Positions 53,070 to 62,230 of a stretch of DNA of 64,000 bases are shown here, piece after piece. Position 1 is the first letter of the stretch. Each line of letters starts with the position of its first letter. This stretch comes from Prosapia bicincta (lineage: Eukaryota > Arthropoda > Insecta > Hemiptera > Cercopidae), in the NCBI GenBank assembly GCA_036971475.1, contig JBAIZL010000001.1, positions 95,612,350 to 95,676,349 of the forward strand, in the 5' to 3' direction. A program made the position numbers and the translations under genes. The notes below the pieces were generated by a model. That model was given only the letters and a program-made list of their open reading frames with translations. It had not been told where the DNA came from and searched no databases.

Positions 53070-53300
53070 ACAAACTAAAAATTATAAAATAATTTGGAAT
53101 TTCTGGGAAAGTAAATTTTTTAATGCCCATATGAAAACTACGTAAGGAAAATGGGTCGCATTTACTGACCCATTCCTTATAGTGGGGGCTACTGTTACCT
53201 ATAGGAAGCGCTCCACGTTTCCCCCACTGGATTTTTATACGGACATTAAAAATTTACACTCCCAGAAATTTCAAATTATTTTATACTTTTTAGTTCTTTT
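53070..53300. mobile_element. Small foldback or MITE-like element
   Basis: The left arm at about 53070-53140 (AACTAAAAATTATAAAATAA) pairs with the right arm at about 53222-53300 (AATTATTTTATACTTTTTAG). Inside are two further hairpins: GGGTC and GACCC near 53155, and AGTGGGGG (53181-53188) with CCCCCACT (53221-53228). No clear target duplication was found and there is no coding capacity. Confidence 0.6.
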
Positions 53301-53381
53301 AAAATTGTGGTACTAATTTGTTTTGTTTTTTTAAATATTCTGTATTTTTTAGTATCGTCTATAGGCCTATGGAACTTTGTA

Positions 53382-53477
53382 ATCGACATCGTGCAATGCT
53401 TCCCCTAGCTTGGGAAGGAGTTTGTTATCTCGATGATTATTATTGAATATTTCATTGCTATCCACCTCCGAACCATG
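53382..53477. repeat. 96-bp dispersed direct repeat, copy 2
   Basis: Second copy of 51837-51932. Its last part overlaps the first 122-bp tandem unit, so the repeat family includes the start of that unit. Confidence 0.9.
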
Positions 53478-53830
53478 TTTAAAATATCAAGTCTTGAGCT
53501 GATCAACCAAATTTGATTTGTTTAAACAAATATTGTTCTAGCAACCTTACAGACAAGAAACCTGGTGAATATTTCATTGCTATCCCCTTCCGAACCATGT
53601 TTAAAATATCAAGTCTTGAGCTGATCAACCAAATTTGATTTGTTTAAACAAATATTGTTCTAGCAACCTTACAGACAAGAAACCTGGTGAATATTGCATT
53701 GTTATCCCCTTCCGAACCATGTTTAAAACTTCAAGTCTTGAGCTGATCAACCAAATTTGATTTGTTTAAACAAATATTGTTCTAGCAACCTTACACACAA
53801 GAAACCAAGTGAAAATTGCATTGTAATACA
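53445..53830. repeat. 122-bp tandem repeat, three units plus partial
   Basis: GAATATTTCATTGCTATCC and variants start at 53445, 53567, 53689 and 53811, an exact 122-bp period. Each unit contains CAAGTCTTGAGCTGATCAAC and TTTGTTTAAACAAATATTGT. A diverged further unit is recognisable at 62131-62230, on the far side of the BEL/Pao element. Confidence 0.9.
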
Positions 53831-53949
53831 GCGCTGACTTGTAAGTAGAATTTTAATTCTTGAATTTTGTAATCTATTACGTTCGGTGAATCTTAACTAA
53901 TCACTTTAACAATAGTTTATGACTATCTGAACTTTAAATTTTTTAAATT

Positions 53950-54340
53950 TGTTAAAACTTACTGTGACAGAACGTTTTCGATCGCTATGTGGCGATCTTC
54001 ATCATGGTCTTCTGCTTGGAGATGTTAGGTTAAGCGGTGACGGTTTTAAAGGCAGGTTTTCGATAGTATCAAAGAGTATGTGTCATTTGTATTGTGTTTG
54101 TTCGTTTAATATGTTTTTACTTTGTGTTTTTGTGTGTCTGTAAATTTCATATTGTTCTAGTGTGTTGAGATGTGGTCGTTTTTTGTTGATGTGTAGGATT
54201 TCTAGGTTATGGTAAATTTGTGTGTATTTGTGTCCTGTTTCTTTTATGTGATTGTAAAATGTTGAGTTTGTGTTCTGTTTGTATTCCTCGACTCTTTGTT
54301 TAAAGCTGCGACCTGTTTGTCCAATGTAAAATTTGTATAG
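53950..54340 (-). pseudogene. PLE GIY-YIG endonuclease fragment, left arm
   Basis: Translated on the minus strand from about 54340 it reads FYIGQTGRSFKQRVEEYKQ and continues through EQYEIYRHTKTQSKN to a TGA after NEQTQYK, then stays open for a further 23 codons or so. The segment before FYIG, with the first (GIY) motif and the paired cysteines, is missing. The TGA is shared with the other arm. Confidence 0.75.
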
Positions 54341-54349
54341 AACAAATTA

Positions 54350-54840
54350 TAAACTAACAACAAAGATAAACTACAAGCACCAGGCGTATACAAACTAAAC
54401 TGCGACAAATGTAACAAATTCTATATTGGACAAACAGGTCGCAGCTTTAAACAAAGAGTCGAGGAACACAAGCAGAACACCAACTCAACATTTTACAATC
54501 ACATAAAAGAACCGGGACACAAATACACAGACATTTGCCATAACCTAGAAATCCTACACAACAAAAAAATGACCACATCTCAACATACTAGAACAATATG
54601 AAATTTACAGACACACAAAAACACAAAGTAAAAACATATTAAACGAACAAACATAATACAAATGACACATACTCTTTGATACTATCGAAAACCTGCCTTT
54701 AAAACCGTCACCGCTTGACCCGACATCTTCAAGCAGAAGACACTGTTGAAGATCGCCACATAGCGATCGAAAACGTTCTGTCTCAGTAAGTTTTAACAAA
54801 TTTACAAAATTTAAAGTTCGGATAGTCATAACCTATTGTT
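54350..54840 (+). pseudogene. PLE GIY-YIG endonuclease fragment, right arm
   Basis: The plus-strand frame from about 54350 gives GVYKLNCDKCNKFYIGQTGR and RVEEHKQNTNSTFYNHIKEP. This holds the GIY-type motif (GVY), a Cys pair (CDKC), the YIG motif and the conserved Arg and Glu-His of PLE endonucleases, which nick target DNA during retrotransposition. The frame stops at 54599-54601 after a frameshift relative to the left arm; the homologous downstream part (EIYRHTKT-like) is in another register. It is upstream-truncated with no RT, so it is a remnant. Confidence 0.8.
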
Positions 54841-54860
54841 TAAGTGATAAATTAGAATTT

Positions 54861-54903
54861 TAAGTCTGTAGCTTATCAGTCATATTTACTTCATTCAAAC
54901 AAA
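54861..54903. other. Short unique flank between PLE remnant and BEL/Pao element
   Basis: About 40 bp; the last bases (CAAACAAAGATTG) resemble part of the 122-bp repeat and carry the target-site duplication of the BEL/Pao insertion. Confidence 0.4.
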
Positions 54904-54908
54904 GATTG
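54904..54908. repeat. Target-site duplication (left), GATTG
   Basis: GATTG directly before the 5' LTR, repeated at 62131-62135 directly after the 3' LTR. Five bases is the size typical of BEL/Pao integration. Confidence 0.9.
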
Positions 54909-55743
54909 TGTTAAGTACAGGTTTCGTTGAGCTCTAGAATTTGTATTTTTGCCGCGACCTCTAACAGCTGCTATGAAGGTTTTGTTGCAAACGCGTGGTC
55001 TATGCGTTTGACCCAGTTTTCTAGGCTAGCTTCCTTGTTGCGCATTTTTGTTCAGTCTTTTCCTCGTGGCCAGTATTGATTGGAATTGCTTTGAGAGCCT
55101 AGTTACACCGCGAAGTAAAACCGCCGTACACAGCTTTTAACCGCTGTCATCCTCAAATATGAACTATAATTAACAGTACTTGACCGTGAATTAAGTAACG
55201 AGTGTGCGTAATAAAGTTTTAACCGCGACTTGAGTTCAAACAAGTGTATTTAGCAAAGTGCTCTTTGTGTTCATTGGACAAAGCAATGTGTTGCAACCGC
55301 GCGCGTTAGTACGTTCCGTGCCTTAATAAGGACATTTATAACCAGATCTTCTCGGCAATTACGTGGGATACGAACGTTAAGTGTTTAGTGAAAGTTTAAC
55401 CTAGGACATTATAGAACTTAGTGTATAAAAGTGACTTTATTTTACTTGAGTGCACTCCATCATGACTTTGTGTGTAGACCCCAGTTTTTAATTAACGTCA
55501 AAGTGTTACAGGTACATTTGAGTTACCCTATCCAAGTGAAGGACTGCCAAGCCGCTGTTTCTAGGTAAGCTGTAGCGCTTAAAACCTATTCTCTTTAAAA
55601 GACAGTTGTTGTGTCATAGTGTTTATAGCTTTTGTGTTTAAACATTCTATTTACGTAGGTTAACGTATGGTCCTCCGGTCTAGAGTATTCATTACTAGCA
55701 GCAATTATGTTAAAGAACATTTAATTAGGTTACAAAAACAACA
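54909..55743 (+). repeat. 5' LTR of BEL/Pao element
   Basis: 835 bp, TG...CA ends, same length and sequence as 61296-62130. A TATAAAA box lies at 55424-55430 and could direct transcription; an AATAAA occurs earlier at 55210-55215. The limits of U3, R and U5 cannot be fixed from sequence alone. Confidence 0.95.
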
Positions 55744-55762
55744 TTGGTCCAAACGGGCCGGA
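55744..55762 (+). promoter_or_regulatory. Putative tRNA primer-binding site
   Basis: TTGGTCCAAACGGGCCGG follows the LTR end immediately, with TGGTCC matching the complement of a tRNA 3' terminus (GGACCA). I could not assign the tRNA. The first six bases and the GCCGG suit a tyrosine-type tRNA, but the central bases do not. Confidence 0.65.
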
Positions 55763-55846
55763 TTGAACTTGTAGTACAGTCCGCTGTTTAAAGTTAAAGT
55801 AGTGCAGTACATCAATTGACATTGTTTGCTTAAAGTGTTTTAAATT

Positions 55847-57238
55847 ATGGAAGTTAATGTAGAGTACCAGATGAGGAAGTTGGTGGATATTTTAGGAGAA
55901 ATTAAGTTAGCAGTAGAGGTAATAGGCGAGAACACCCCATCGGAGGGTATGTTAATGCAAATACGCAAAGCCCACGAAAGTTTTATGCGAAATTTCGATA
56001 AAGTTGAAGGCGCTAATACTACCAGTACGACAGAAGAATTAGATAAAATATTCGAGGTCAAAAATAAATTTATTCAAATTTACTTGAGGTTAGTAAATAA
56101 ATACCCATTGCTAATCAAACCAGAAAAGGGCGACATGGAACAACCGCGCGTGCAAATACAATCAGTCAACTTGCCCAATCTTAGGATACCAATATTCTCG
56201 GGTGAAATAGAGGAGTGGACAAATTTTATTAACATGTTTGATTCGTTGGTACACCGTAACCAAACTATTGAACCTGTGCATAAGTTTCAATATCTCAAGG
56301 GCTCATTACAGGGCGACGCCTTATCAATTATTTCAGGATTATTAATATCCGATCAAAACTATAAAATTGCCTACGACACGTTACAGCAGCGATACGCCAA
56401 CCCAAGGCTATTAGCTGATTTCTATTTTAAACAGATTAACGATTTTGAAAAATTGAGGAATTCGAATTATCAGGAACTTAACCAATTCTTGTCAATACAT
56501 TCAAACGCAGTCAACGCGCTTAACGCCATGCAATTACCAGATTTAGCAGATTTCTTATTATTTCAATTAGCCGCGAGCAACCTCAGTGATGAAACGCGGT
56601 TAGAATTTGAAAAACAAATCGGAACATTTGACATACCAAGTTATGCAGCGTTAAACAAATTCCTTACTGAGCACGTGAGAGCCATGGAGGTAGTACAGAG
56701 ATTACCAACAAGCCCACAACTTAGGACTAAACGACATGTTAAAGTAATGACAACCACCTCGACCGCCGCCGCCGCTAGCCATGAGTCAGATAACTATGTA
56801 ACTGAATCCGAGCAATGGGATAAGGAACCGCTTAGTAACGTTGCACAATACCCACCACGGATGCAACTGCGTACTCCTACGGTACATGCAATTCGACCAA
56901 TTTTAAAGCCCACTAGTAAGCCTCTGGCACCACCACAGACCCTAGGTCAAATTAACTCCCGGTTGAGAATGCTAACGCGACCTAGTAATCCACCGCGTAA
57001 TGACCCAACTGCGGCTGGTTGTTTTTATTGCTCCGCCATACATAGCATATTCCGCTGCCCAGGCTTTTTAGAATTGACCGCTACGGAACGGCGTCAGCAC
57101 ATACACCGCACACGACGCTGTTTTAATTGTTTTGGCACGCACTATCAGCACGCCTGCAAATCAGACAAAACTTGCCAACATTGCCACGAGCCTCACCATT
57201 CTCTGTTACACGATGACAATACAGCGTCACCACAGTGA
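55847..57238 (+). CDS. gag: BEL/Pao gag protein (463 aa)
   Basis: Structural nucleocapsid-forming protein of the retrotransposon particle. The start ATG at 55847 is the first long-frame ATG after the primer-binding site (context AAATTATGGAA). Residues 109-280 or so match the BEL/Pao gag region (DUF1759 type), beginning LPNLRIPIFSGEIEEWTNF. A Pro/Thr/Ala-rich linker follows at about 288-390. The C-terminus has three zinc knuckles: CFYC..H..C at 392-404, CFNC..H..C at 425-437 (both CX2CX3HX4C), and CQHC..H..H at 443-455, where the last ligand is His. This three-knuckle arrangement is usual for the family. The frame ends at a TGA (57236-57238) and pol continues in the same register, so a gag-pol fusion would need this codon to be read through or to have arisen by mutation. 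Confidence 0.95.
   Translation: MEVNVEYQMRKLVDILGEIKLAVEVIGENTPSEGMLMQIRKAHESFMRNFDKVEGANTTSTTEELDKIFEVKNKFIQIYLRLVNKYPLLIKPEKGDMEQPRVQIQSVNLPNLRIPIFSGEIEEWTNFINMFDSLVHRNQTIEPVHKFQYLKGSLQGDALSIISGLLISDQNYKIAYDTLQQRYANPRLLADFYFKQINDFEKLRNSNYQELNQFLSIHSNAVNALNAMQLPDLADFLLFQLAASNLSDETRLEFEKQIGTFDIPSYAALNKFLTEHVRAMEVVQRLPTSPQLRTKRHVKVMTTTSTAAAASHESDNYVTESEQWDKEPLSNVAQYPPRMQLRTPTVHAIRPILKPTSKPLAPPQTLGQINSRLRMLTRPSNPPRNDPTAAGCFYCSAIHSIFRCPGFLELTATERRQHIHRTRRCFNCFGTHYQHACKSDKTCQHCHEPHHSLLHDDNTASPQ
57236..57238 (+). promoter_or_regulatory. In-frame TGA between gag and pol (possible readthrough site)
   Basis: Context CCACAG-TGA-CGCGCC. Codons on both sides are in the same reading frame, with only this stop between a 463-codon and a 1320-codon frame. 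A cytosine follows the stop, which is known to favour readthrough of UGA. I see no strong hairpin directly downstream by eye. The alternative is a recent nonsense mutation from a sense codon. Confidence 0.6.
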
Positions 57239-60200
57239 CGCGCCTTGCCGCGACACCTAAGCTCAACGGAAAACCGCACCAATACAACCGCTGGAGAACC
57301 GCACGCCCTATCTTGTAAACTCAGTTCTTCTTGTGCATTACTGGGCACTGCCAAGGTAATTGTCACTGACCACTTTGGAAATCCGCACACTCTTCGGGCA
57401 ATTATTGACCCTGGCAGCCAAATATCTGCCATAACGAAAACCGCCGCTTCATTGTTGAGCTTAACTACTCGGAAATCAAACTTAGCTTTGATTGGTGTCG
57501 CTTCAAAGACTACCCGCATCTCAGAAAACGTATCACTGCAATTATCCTCCAGATATGATACGCATTTTCGTATGAACGTGGATGCAGCGGTGCTTCCGCA
57601 CATCACTACGCCTCTGCCGTCAACCGCATTATCACCTAACATACGCGCTCGTTACAAATACCTGCCACTCGCTGATCCGCACTTTGACCAACCCGCAAAC
57701 GTCGACCTCATACTAGGAGCTGACGTATTCACCCAGATTTTGATCAATGGAACGCGCACAGTCATCCATGGACAACCCGCCGCACTCCAAACACTGCTTG
57801 GATGGACTATACTAGGAGCATTACCCAGCAGCCTGTGTCACCACCCGCATTCATTTGTTACCTCTTCGGACTCGCTTGATCAAACCATTCAAAGGTTTTG
57901 GGAGGTTGAGGAAGTTCCCCATGTCCAAAGCGTCAGCCCGGACGACCAACGCTGTGAGAACTTATTCAACGCCACCACCACTCGCGACGACTCTGGGCGA
58001 TACATAGTTGCTCTACCTTTCAAGGAAAACGCCGCAACGCTCGAGAACAACCGCAACGCCGTGTTGGCTAGCTACCGCACAATGGAAAACCGCTTAAACC
58101 GCCAGCCTGAAGTATCCGCACAGTATCATCAATTCATGGCCGAATACCTTGCTTTGGGCCACATGTACCCCGCACCCACTCCATCGGACTACCTCATACC
58201 GCATCATTGCGTACTTAAAGCATCTAGTTCAACCACCAAGCTTCGCGTGGTATTCAACGCCTCCTCTCCTGATTGCAACTCTAATACGTTGAATCAACAA
58301 TTAATGTCTGGGCCTAAGTTACAGAAGGACCTGCCCAACCTTGTCACTTCGTTTCGATTCTTCGTGTATGCTATCTGCGCTGACATCAAGATGATGTACC
58401 GCCAAATCTTGGTACGCCCTGCAGACCGTGGACATCAACACATTCTTTACAGAGCTTCTCCCAATGAACCTTTTCGGGAATTTGAGTTGGCAACTGTAAC
58501 TTACGGACTAACTCCTTCGGCTTACCTGGCACTTCGTACCCTCAAACAGTTAGTCCATGACGAAGGTAAAGCTTTCCCTCTCGCATCCAATGCTATACTG
58601 CACCAAACTTATGTGGACGATATAGTCACAGGCGCTGACGCCAAAGAAGACGCTCAACTGCTCATCCGTGAACTCAACAGCATGTTTGCGCGTGCTGGTT
58701 TGGAACTCAGAAAGTGGTCATCTAACGAGCCCTCACTACTAGAAGCGTTTCCTGACACACACCTTGAAAACCCGCTGCTCTTTCAGGATGACTCTTCACT
58801 CATAAAAATCCTCGGACTCCAATGGAACCCCGCTTCGGACAATTTTTCCTACAAAGTTCAAAGATTCAATCAGACACCCACCAAACGCACCATTTTGTCA
58901 TACGTTGCCCGCACGTTTGATCCTCTCGGCCTTCTCACTCCCGTGACATTCTGGATTAAGTTATTCATCAAACAACTTTGGCAAGCCAAACTCGATTGGG
59001 ACCAAACCTTAACCGCCACCTTACAGACCCAATGGCAAGAATTTAGTTCGCAGTTTCCGTGCCTGGAAGCTATTCAAATACCAAGACATGTAGGACCACG
59101 GTCAGTGAATCACCATATATTAGGCTTCTGTGACGGATCTGAATCTGGGTACGCTGCATCACTCTACCTCAGATCAGAGGTAGATGGGATAGTTACAGTT
59201 CAACTGTTGCTGGCCAAAAGCAAAGTAGCTCCCCTCAAAGTACTCACTATACCTCGGTTGGAATTATGCGGCGCCGTACTCCTCACCAAATTGTATGAAT
59301 CACTTAAGGGTACTTTATCATTCATAACTAATTCTCAAACCCTGTTCTTCACGGACTCTGAAATAGTGTTACATTGGCTATGCACGCAACCTCATCAACT
59401 GAAAACGTTTGTCGCCAACCGCATTGTGGAAATCACCTCCACTACCACGCCTGATCAATGGTTTCATATCTCTACGTTGGACAATCCGGCTGATGTTGCG
59501 TCACGCGGATGCCTCCCCAGCCAGCTCGCCGATCATCATTTATGGTGGCACGGACCTAAGTGGCTCGAGCAACCCCCAATTGACTGGCCGCTCACTCGCC
59601 CCACCGGCGTTAACCTCTACCAAACTGAAAATAGGACGGAAGCTTTAGTGCACCTCACTGTGTCAAAACCGCCCAACCCATTGCTTGAAGTCATCTCTAA
59701 ATATTCAGACCTGGAGATGGTTCATCGCATTTTCTCCTATGTATTGAGGTTTATCAAAAATTGTCGCATACGCAACACTCGCACGCATTCTCACCAGACT
59801 CGTTACCAAGCTAGAACCCGTCGGACTGCCTCTACGTTCCAACCGCCTTCCGTGCCAGAACTGAATCGTGCACAATCGCTATGCGTTAAACTAGTACAGC
59901 AACAAGCCTTTCCAGACGCCTTAAAGGATCTTCAAGCTGGACGACGAGTAGCGTACTCTTTGCGGCCTTTAACTCCATTCATTGATTCCTGCGGATTACT
60001 CAGGGTGGGCGGTCGTCTTCAGCACTCATCACTTAGCTACGAGGCTAAACATCCACTGCTGCTACCCAAAAAACATCATTATGTCAACCTCATCTGTGAC
60101 CATTACCATCGGCTAGCGCTACACGCCGGACCACGTACCACGCAGGCTATGATCAGCCGGGAATTCTGGATCGTTGCACTGCGTTCGCTGCTACGCCAGC

Positions 60201-61207
60201 GGATTCATGCTTGTCTTCGATGCTTTCGGATGCATGCTAAACCTACCCCGCCTATAATGGCTGACCTACCATCTGCACGAGTAACGCCTTCACCTCCGTT
60301 CAACCAAGTGGGCATTGATTTCGCTGGACCCTTTGATACCAAAGCAAATCATCTGAGAACACCCAAACTGCTCAAGGCCTACCTTTGTCTATTCGTTTGC
60401 ATGGCCACCAAAGCTGTTCATTTGGAGTTGGTTGCAGACCTGTCCACGGACAGTTTCTTTGCCGCCTTTCACCGTTTCACCGCACGACGTGGACTACCCG
60501 CACATGTATACACTGACAATGGTACTAATTTCACCGGCGCTTCTAACCGTCTCAAGGACGTTTATCGTTTCCTAGATAAGTCCCAAACCCGTATTCAGAC
60601 CCAACTAGCTGAACAACGCATTGCTTGGCACTTCAATCCACCTGCCTCCCCGCACTTCGGCGGTCTTTGGGAAGCTGCTATAAAATCCGCCAAACAACTG
60701 ATTCACCGCACTATTGGCCATAATGTGCTAACGTTGGAAGAATTATCCACTCTGTTCATACGTGTTGAAGCCATCCTCAACAGTCGCCCCATATTCGATA
60801 TTTCTCCAGACCCTAATGAATTGGTCTCCTTCCTTACACCAGGGCATTTTCTCATCGGCCGTCCGTTATTATCCCCCCCAGCCGAGTTCTTCAAGGACCC
60901 TCCACTCAAATCACGTTGGTCTCTCCTGCAACACATGTCTAACCGCTTTTGGAAAATCTGGTCCACTCAATACTTACACACGCAAATGCAACGTCGCAAA
61001 TGGAACCAGAACTCGATTCCACTGACAAAAGGACAGTTAGTCTTTATCTCTGGTGAGCACACGGACCCCCTCTGCTGGCCCATGGGACGCATAATGGATC
61101 TTCATCCAGGCCCTGATCATGTCAGTCGGGTCGCCACTATACAAACCGCCCATGCGCTTCTTAAGCGCCCGGTCCACAAACTTATAGTTATACCGCCCCT
61201 GTCTTAG
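57239..61207 (+). CDS. pol: BEL/Pao pol polyprotein: protease, RT, RNase H, integrase
   Basis: Frame open from just after the gag TGA. Residues here are numbered from the TTG at 57245 (1320 codons); no good ATG precedes the protease, so expression probably depends on gag. Aspartic protease: IIDPGSQ with catalytic D55 and VDLILGADVF near 153-162. Reverse transcriptase at about 300-500: LRVVFNAS near 333, the palm Asp in ADIKMMYRQ (D380) and YVDD at 456-459. RNase H: D630, E673, D704 and D750 (NPADVASRG). Integrase: HX4H (955, 960) and CX2C (990, 993) zinc-binding residues, then the catalytic triad D1025 (GIDFAGPF), D1091 (TDNGTNF) and E1143 (GLWEAAIKS). The C-terminal region has GQLVFISGEHTDPLCWPMGR, the BEL/Pao integrase tail (DUF5641 type). 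All catalytic residues are present, so the enzyme set looks functional. Pol copies RNA to DNA in the particle and inserts it in the nucleus. Confidence 0.95.
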   Translation, partial: RALPRHLSSTENRTNTTAGEPHALSCKLSSSCALLGTAKVIVTDHFGNPHTLRAIIDPGSQISAITKTAASLLSLTTRKSNLALIGVASKTTRISENVSLQLSSRYDTHFRMNVDAAVLPHITTPLPSTALSPNIRARYKYLPLADPHFDQPANVDLILGADVFTQILINGTRTVIHGQPAALQTLLGWTILGALPSSLCHHPHSFVTSSDSLDQTIQRFWEVEEVPHVQSVSPDDQRCENLFNATTTRDDSGRYIVALPFKENAATLENNRNAVLASYRTMENRLNRQPEVSAQYHQFMAEYLALGHMYPAPTPSDYLIPHHCVLKASSSTTKLRVVFNASSPDCNSNTLNQQLMSGPKLQKDLPNLVTSFRFFVYAICADIKMMYRQILVRPADRGHQHILYRASPNEPFREFELATVTYGLTPSAYLALRTLKQLVHDEGKAFPLASNAILHQTYVDDIVTGADAKEDAQLLIRELNSMFARAGLELRKWSSNEPSLLEAFPDTHLENPLLFQDDSSLIKILGLQWNPASDNFSYKVQRFNQTPTKRTILSYVARTFDPLGLLTPVTFWIKLFIKQLWQAKLDWDQTLTATLQTQWQEFSSQFPCLEAIQIPRHVGPRSVNHHILGFCDGSESGYAASLYLRSEVDGIVTVQLLLAKSKVAPLKVLTIPRLELCGAVLLTKLYESLKGTLSFITNSQTLFFTDSEIVLHWLCTQPHQLKTFVANRIVEITSTTTPDQWFHISTLDNPADVASRGCLPSQLADHHLWWHGPKWLEQPPIDWPLTRPTGVNLYQTENRTEALVHLTVSKPPNPLLEVISKYSDLEMVHRIFSYVLRFIKNCRIRNTRTHSHQTRYQARTRRTASTFQPPSVPELNRAQSLCVKLVQQQAFPDALKDLQAGRRVAYSLRPLTPFIDSCGLLRVGGRLQHSSLSYEAKHPLLLPKKHHYVNLICDHYHRLALHAGPRTTQAMISREFWIVALRSLLRQRIHACLRCFRMHAKPTPPIMADLPSARVTPSPPFNQVGIDFAGPFDTKANHLRTPKLLKAYLCLFVCMATKAVHLELVADLSTDSFFAAFHRFTARRGLPAHVYTDNGTNFTGASNRLKDVYRFLDKSQTRIQTQLAEQRIAWHFNPPASPHFGGLWEAAIKSAKQLIHRTIGHNVLTLEELSTLFIRVEAILNSRPIFDISPDPNELVSFLTPGHFLIGRPLLSPPAEFFKDPPLKSRWSLLQHMSNRFWKIWSTQYLHTQMQRRKWNQNSIPLTKGQLVFISGEHTDPLCWPMGRIMDLHPGPDHVSRVATIQTAHALLKRPVHKLIVIPPLS

Positions 61208-61295
61208 TTCTGTTAGACTCCTGCCTGATCTTATATGCCGCTCATTGTCTTCCTTCACTTTCTTGAGTTAAAAACCTTCGTTTTGGTGGGCGGTA
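61208..61295 (+). other. pol 3' untranslated segment with polypurine tract
   Basis: 88 bp between the pol stop and the 3' LTR. The last bases, TTTTGGTGGGCGGTA (61281-61295), include a G-rich tract directly before the LTR, the expected plus-strand primer of BEL/Pao elements. Confidence 0.7.
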
Positions 61296-62130
61296 TGTTA
61301 AGTACAGGTTTCGTTGAGCTCTAGAATTTGTATTTTTGCCGCGACCTCTAACAGCTGCTATGAAGGTTTTGTTGCAAACGCGTGGTCTATGCGTTTGACC
61401 CAGTTTTCTAGGCTAGCTTCCTTGTTGCGCATTTTTGTTCAGTCTTTTCCTCGTGGCCAGTATTGATTGGAATTGCTTTGAGAGCCTAGTTACACCGCGA
61501 AGTAAAACCGCCGTACACAGCTTTTAACCGCTGTCATCCTCAAATATGAACTATAATTAACAGTACTTGACCGTGAATTAAGTAACGAGTGTGCGTAATA
61601 AAGTTTTAACCGCGACTTGAGTTCAAACAAGTGTATTTAGCAAAGTGCTCTTTGTGTTCATTGGACAAAGCAATGTGTTGCAACCGCGCGCGTTAGTACG
61701 TTCCGTGCCTTAATAAGGACATTTATAACCAGATCTTCTCGGCAATTACGTGGGATACGAACGTTAAGTGTTTAGTGAAAGTTTAACCTAGGACATTATA
61801 GAACTTAGTGTATAAAAGTGACTTTATTTTACTTGAGTGCACTCCATCATGACTTTGTGTGTAGACCCCAGTTTTTAATTAACGTCAAAGTGTTACAGGT
61901 ACATTTGAGTTACCCTATCCAAGTGAAGGACTGCCAAGCCGCTGTTTCTAGGTAAGCTGTAGCGCTTAAAACCTATTCTCTTTAAAAGACAGTTGTTGTG
62001 TCATAGTGTTTATAGCTTTTGTGTTTAAACATTCTATTTACGTAGGTTAACGTATGGTCCTCCGGTCTAGAGTATTCATTACTAGCAGCAATTATGTTAA
62101 AGAACATTTAATTAGGTTACAAAAACAACA
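61296..62130 (+). repeat. 3' LTR of BEL/Pao element
   Basis: 835 bp. I see no difference from the 5' LTR, including TATAAAA at 61811-61817. Identity implies very recent insertion, or gene conversion between LTRs. Confidence 0.95.
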
Positions 62131-62135
62131 GATTG
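62131..62135. repeat. Target-site duplication (right), GATTG
   Basis: Matches 54904-54908. Confidence 0.9.
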
Positions 62136-62230
62136 TTTAAACGAAAGTACAGACAAGAAACGAAGTGAATATTGCATTGTCATCCAGTTCTGACCTATGT
62201 TTAAAATTTCAAGTATCTAGGTCATCGGGA
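62131..62230. repeat. Diverged 122-bp repeat unit interrupted by BEL/Pao insertion
   Basis: GATTGTTTAAACG, ACAGACAAGAAAC, GTGAATATTGCATTGTCATC and ATGTTTAAAATTTCAAGT follow the order of the 122-bp units at 53445-53830, so the element landed in an outlying copy. Confidence 0.75.

Larger units (their letters stand above)
53890..54860. mobile_element. Inverted duplication of PLE 3' region (GIY-YIG fragment and terminal sequence)
   Basis: The left arm (about 53893-54340) is the reverse complement of the right arm (about 54400-54858), with roughly nine of ten bases matching by eye and a short unique spacer. Both arms encode the C-terminal part of a PLE endonuclease and then the hairpin motif (53973-54004 minus, 54743-54775 plus), so each arm appears to be a PLE 3' end joined at its 5' truncation points. 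Confidence 0.8.
54909..62130 (+). mobile_element. Complete BEL/Pao LTR retrotransposon (7222 bp)
   Basis: Two 835-bp LTRs beginning TGTTAAG and ending AACAACA, a 5-bp target-site duplication, a primer-binding site directly after the 5' LTR, a purine-rich tract before the 3' LTR, and gag and pol frames in the BEL/Pao order protease, RT, RNase H, integrase. The LTRs show no difference on reading, and the pol frame is uninterrupted over 1320 codons. The only lesion, or programmed feature, is the TGA between gag and pol. No env-like frame is present. The element lies within a PLE-derived repeat cluster. Confidence 0.95.

Noticed and set aside
57193..57642. 149-codon minus-strand frame opposite gag-pol
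   Set aside because: Shadow of the pol frame; likewise the antisense and alternate-frame entries at 55840-56061, 59409-59648, 60703-61025 and 61037-61258.
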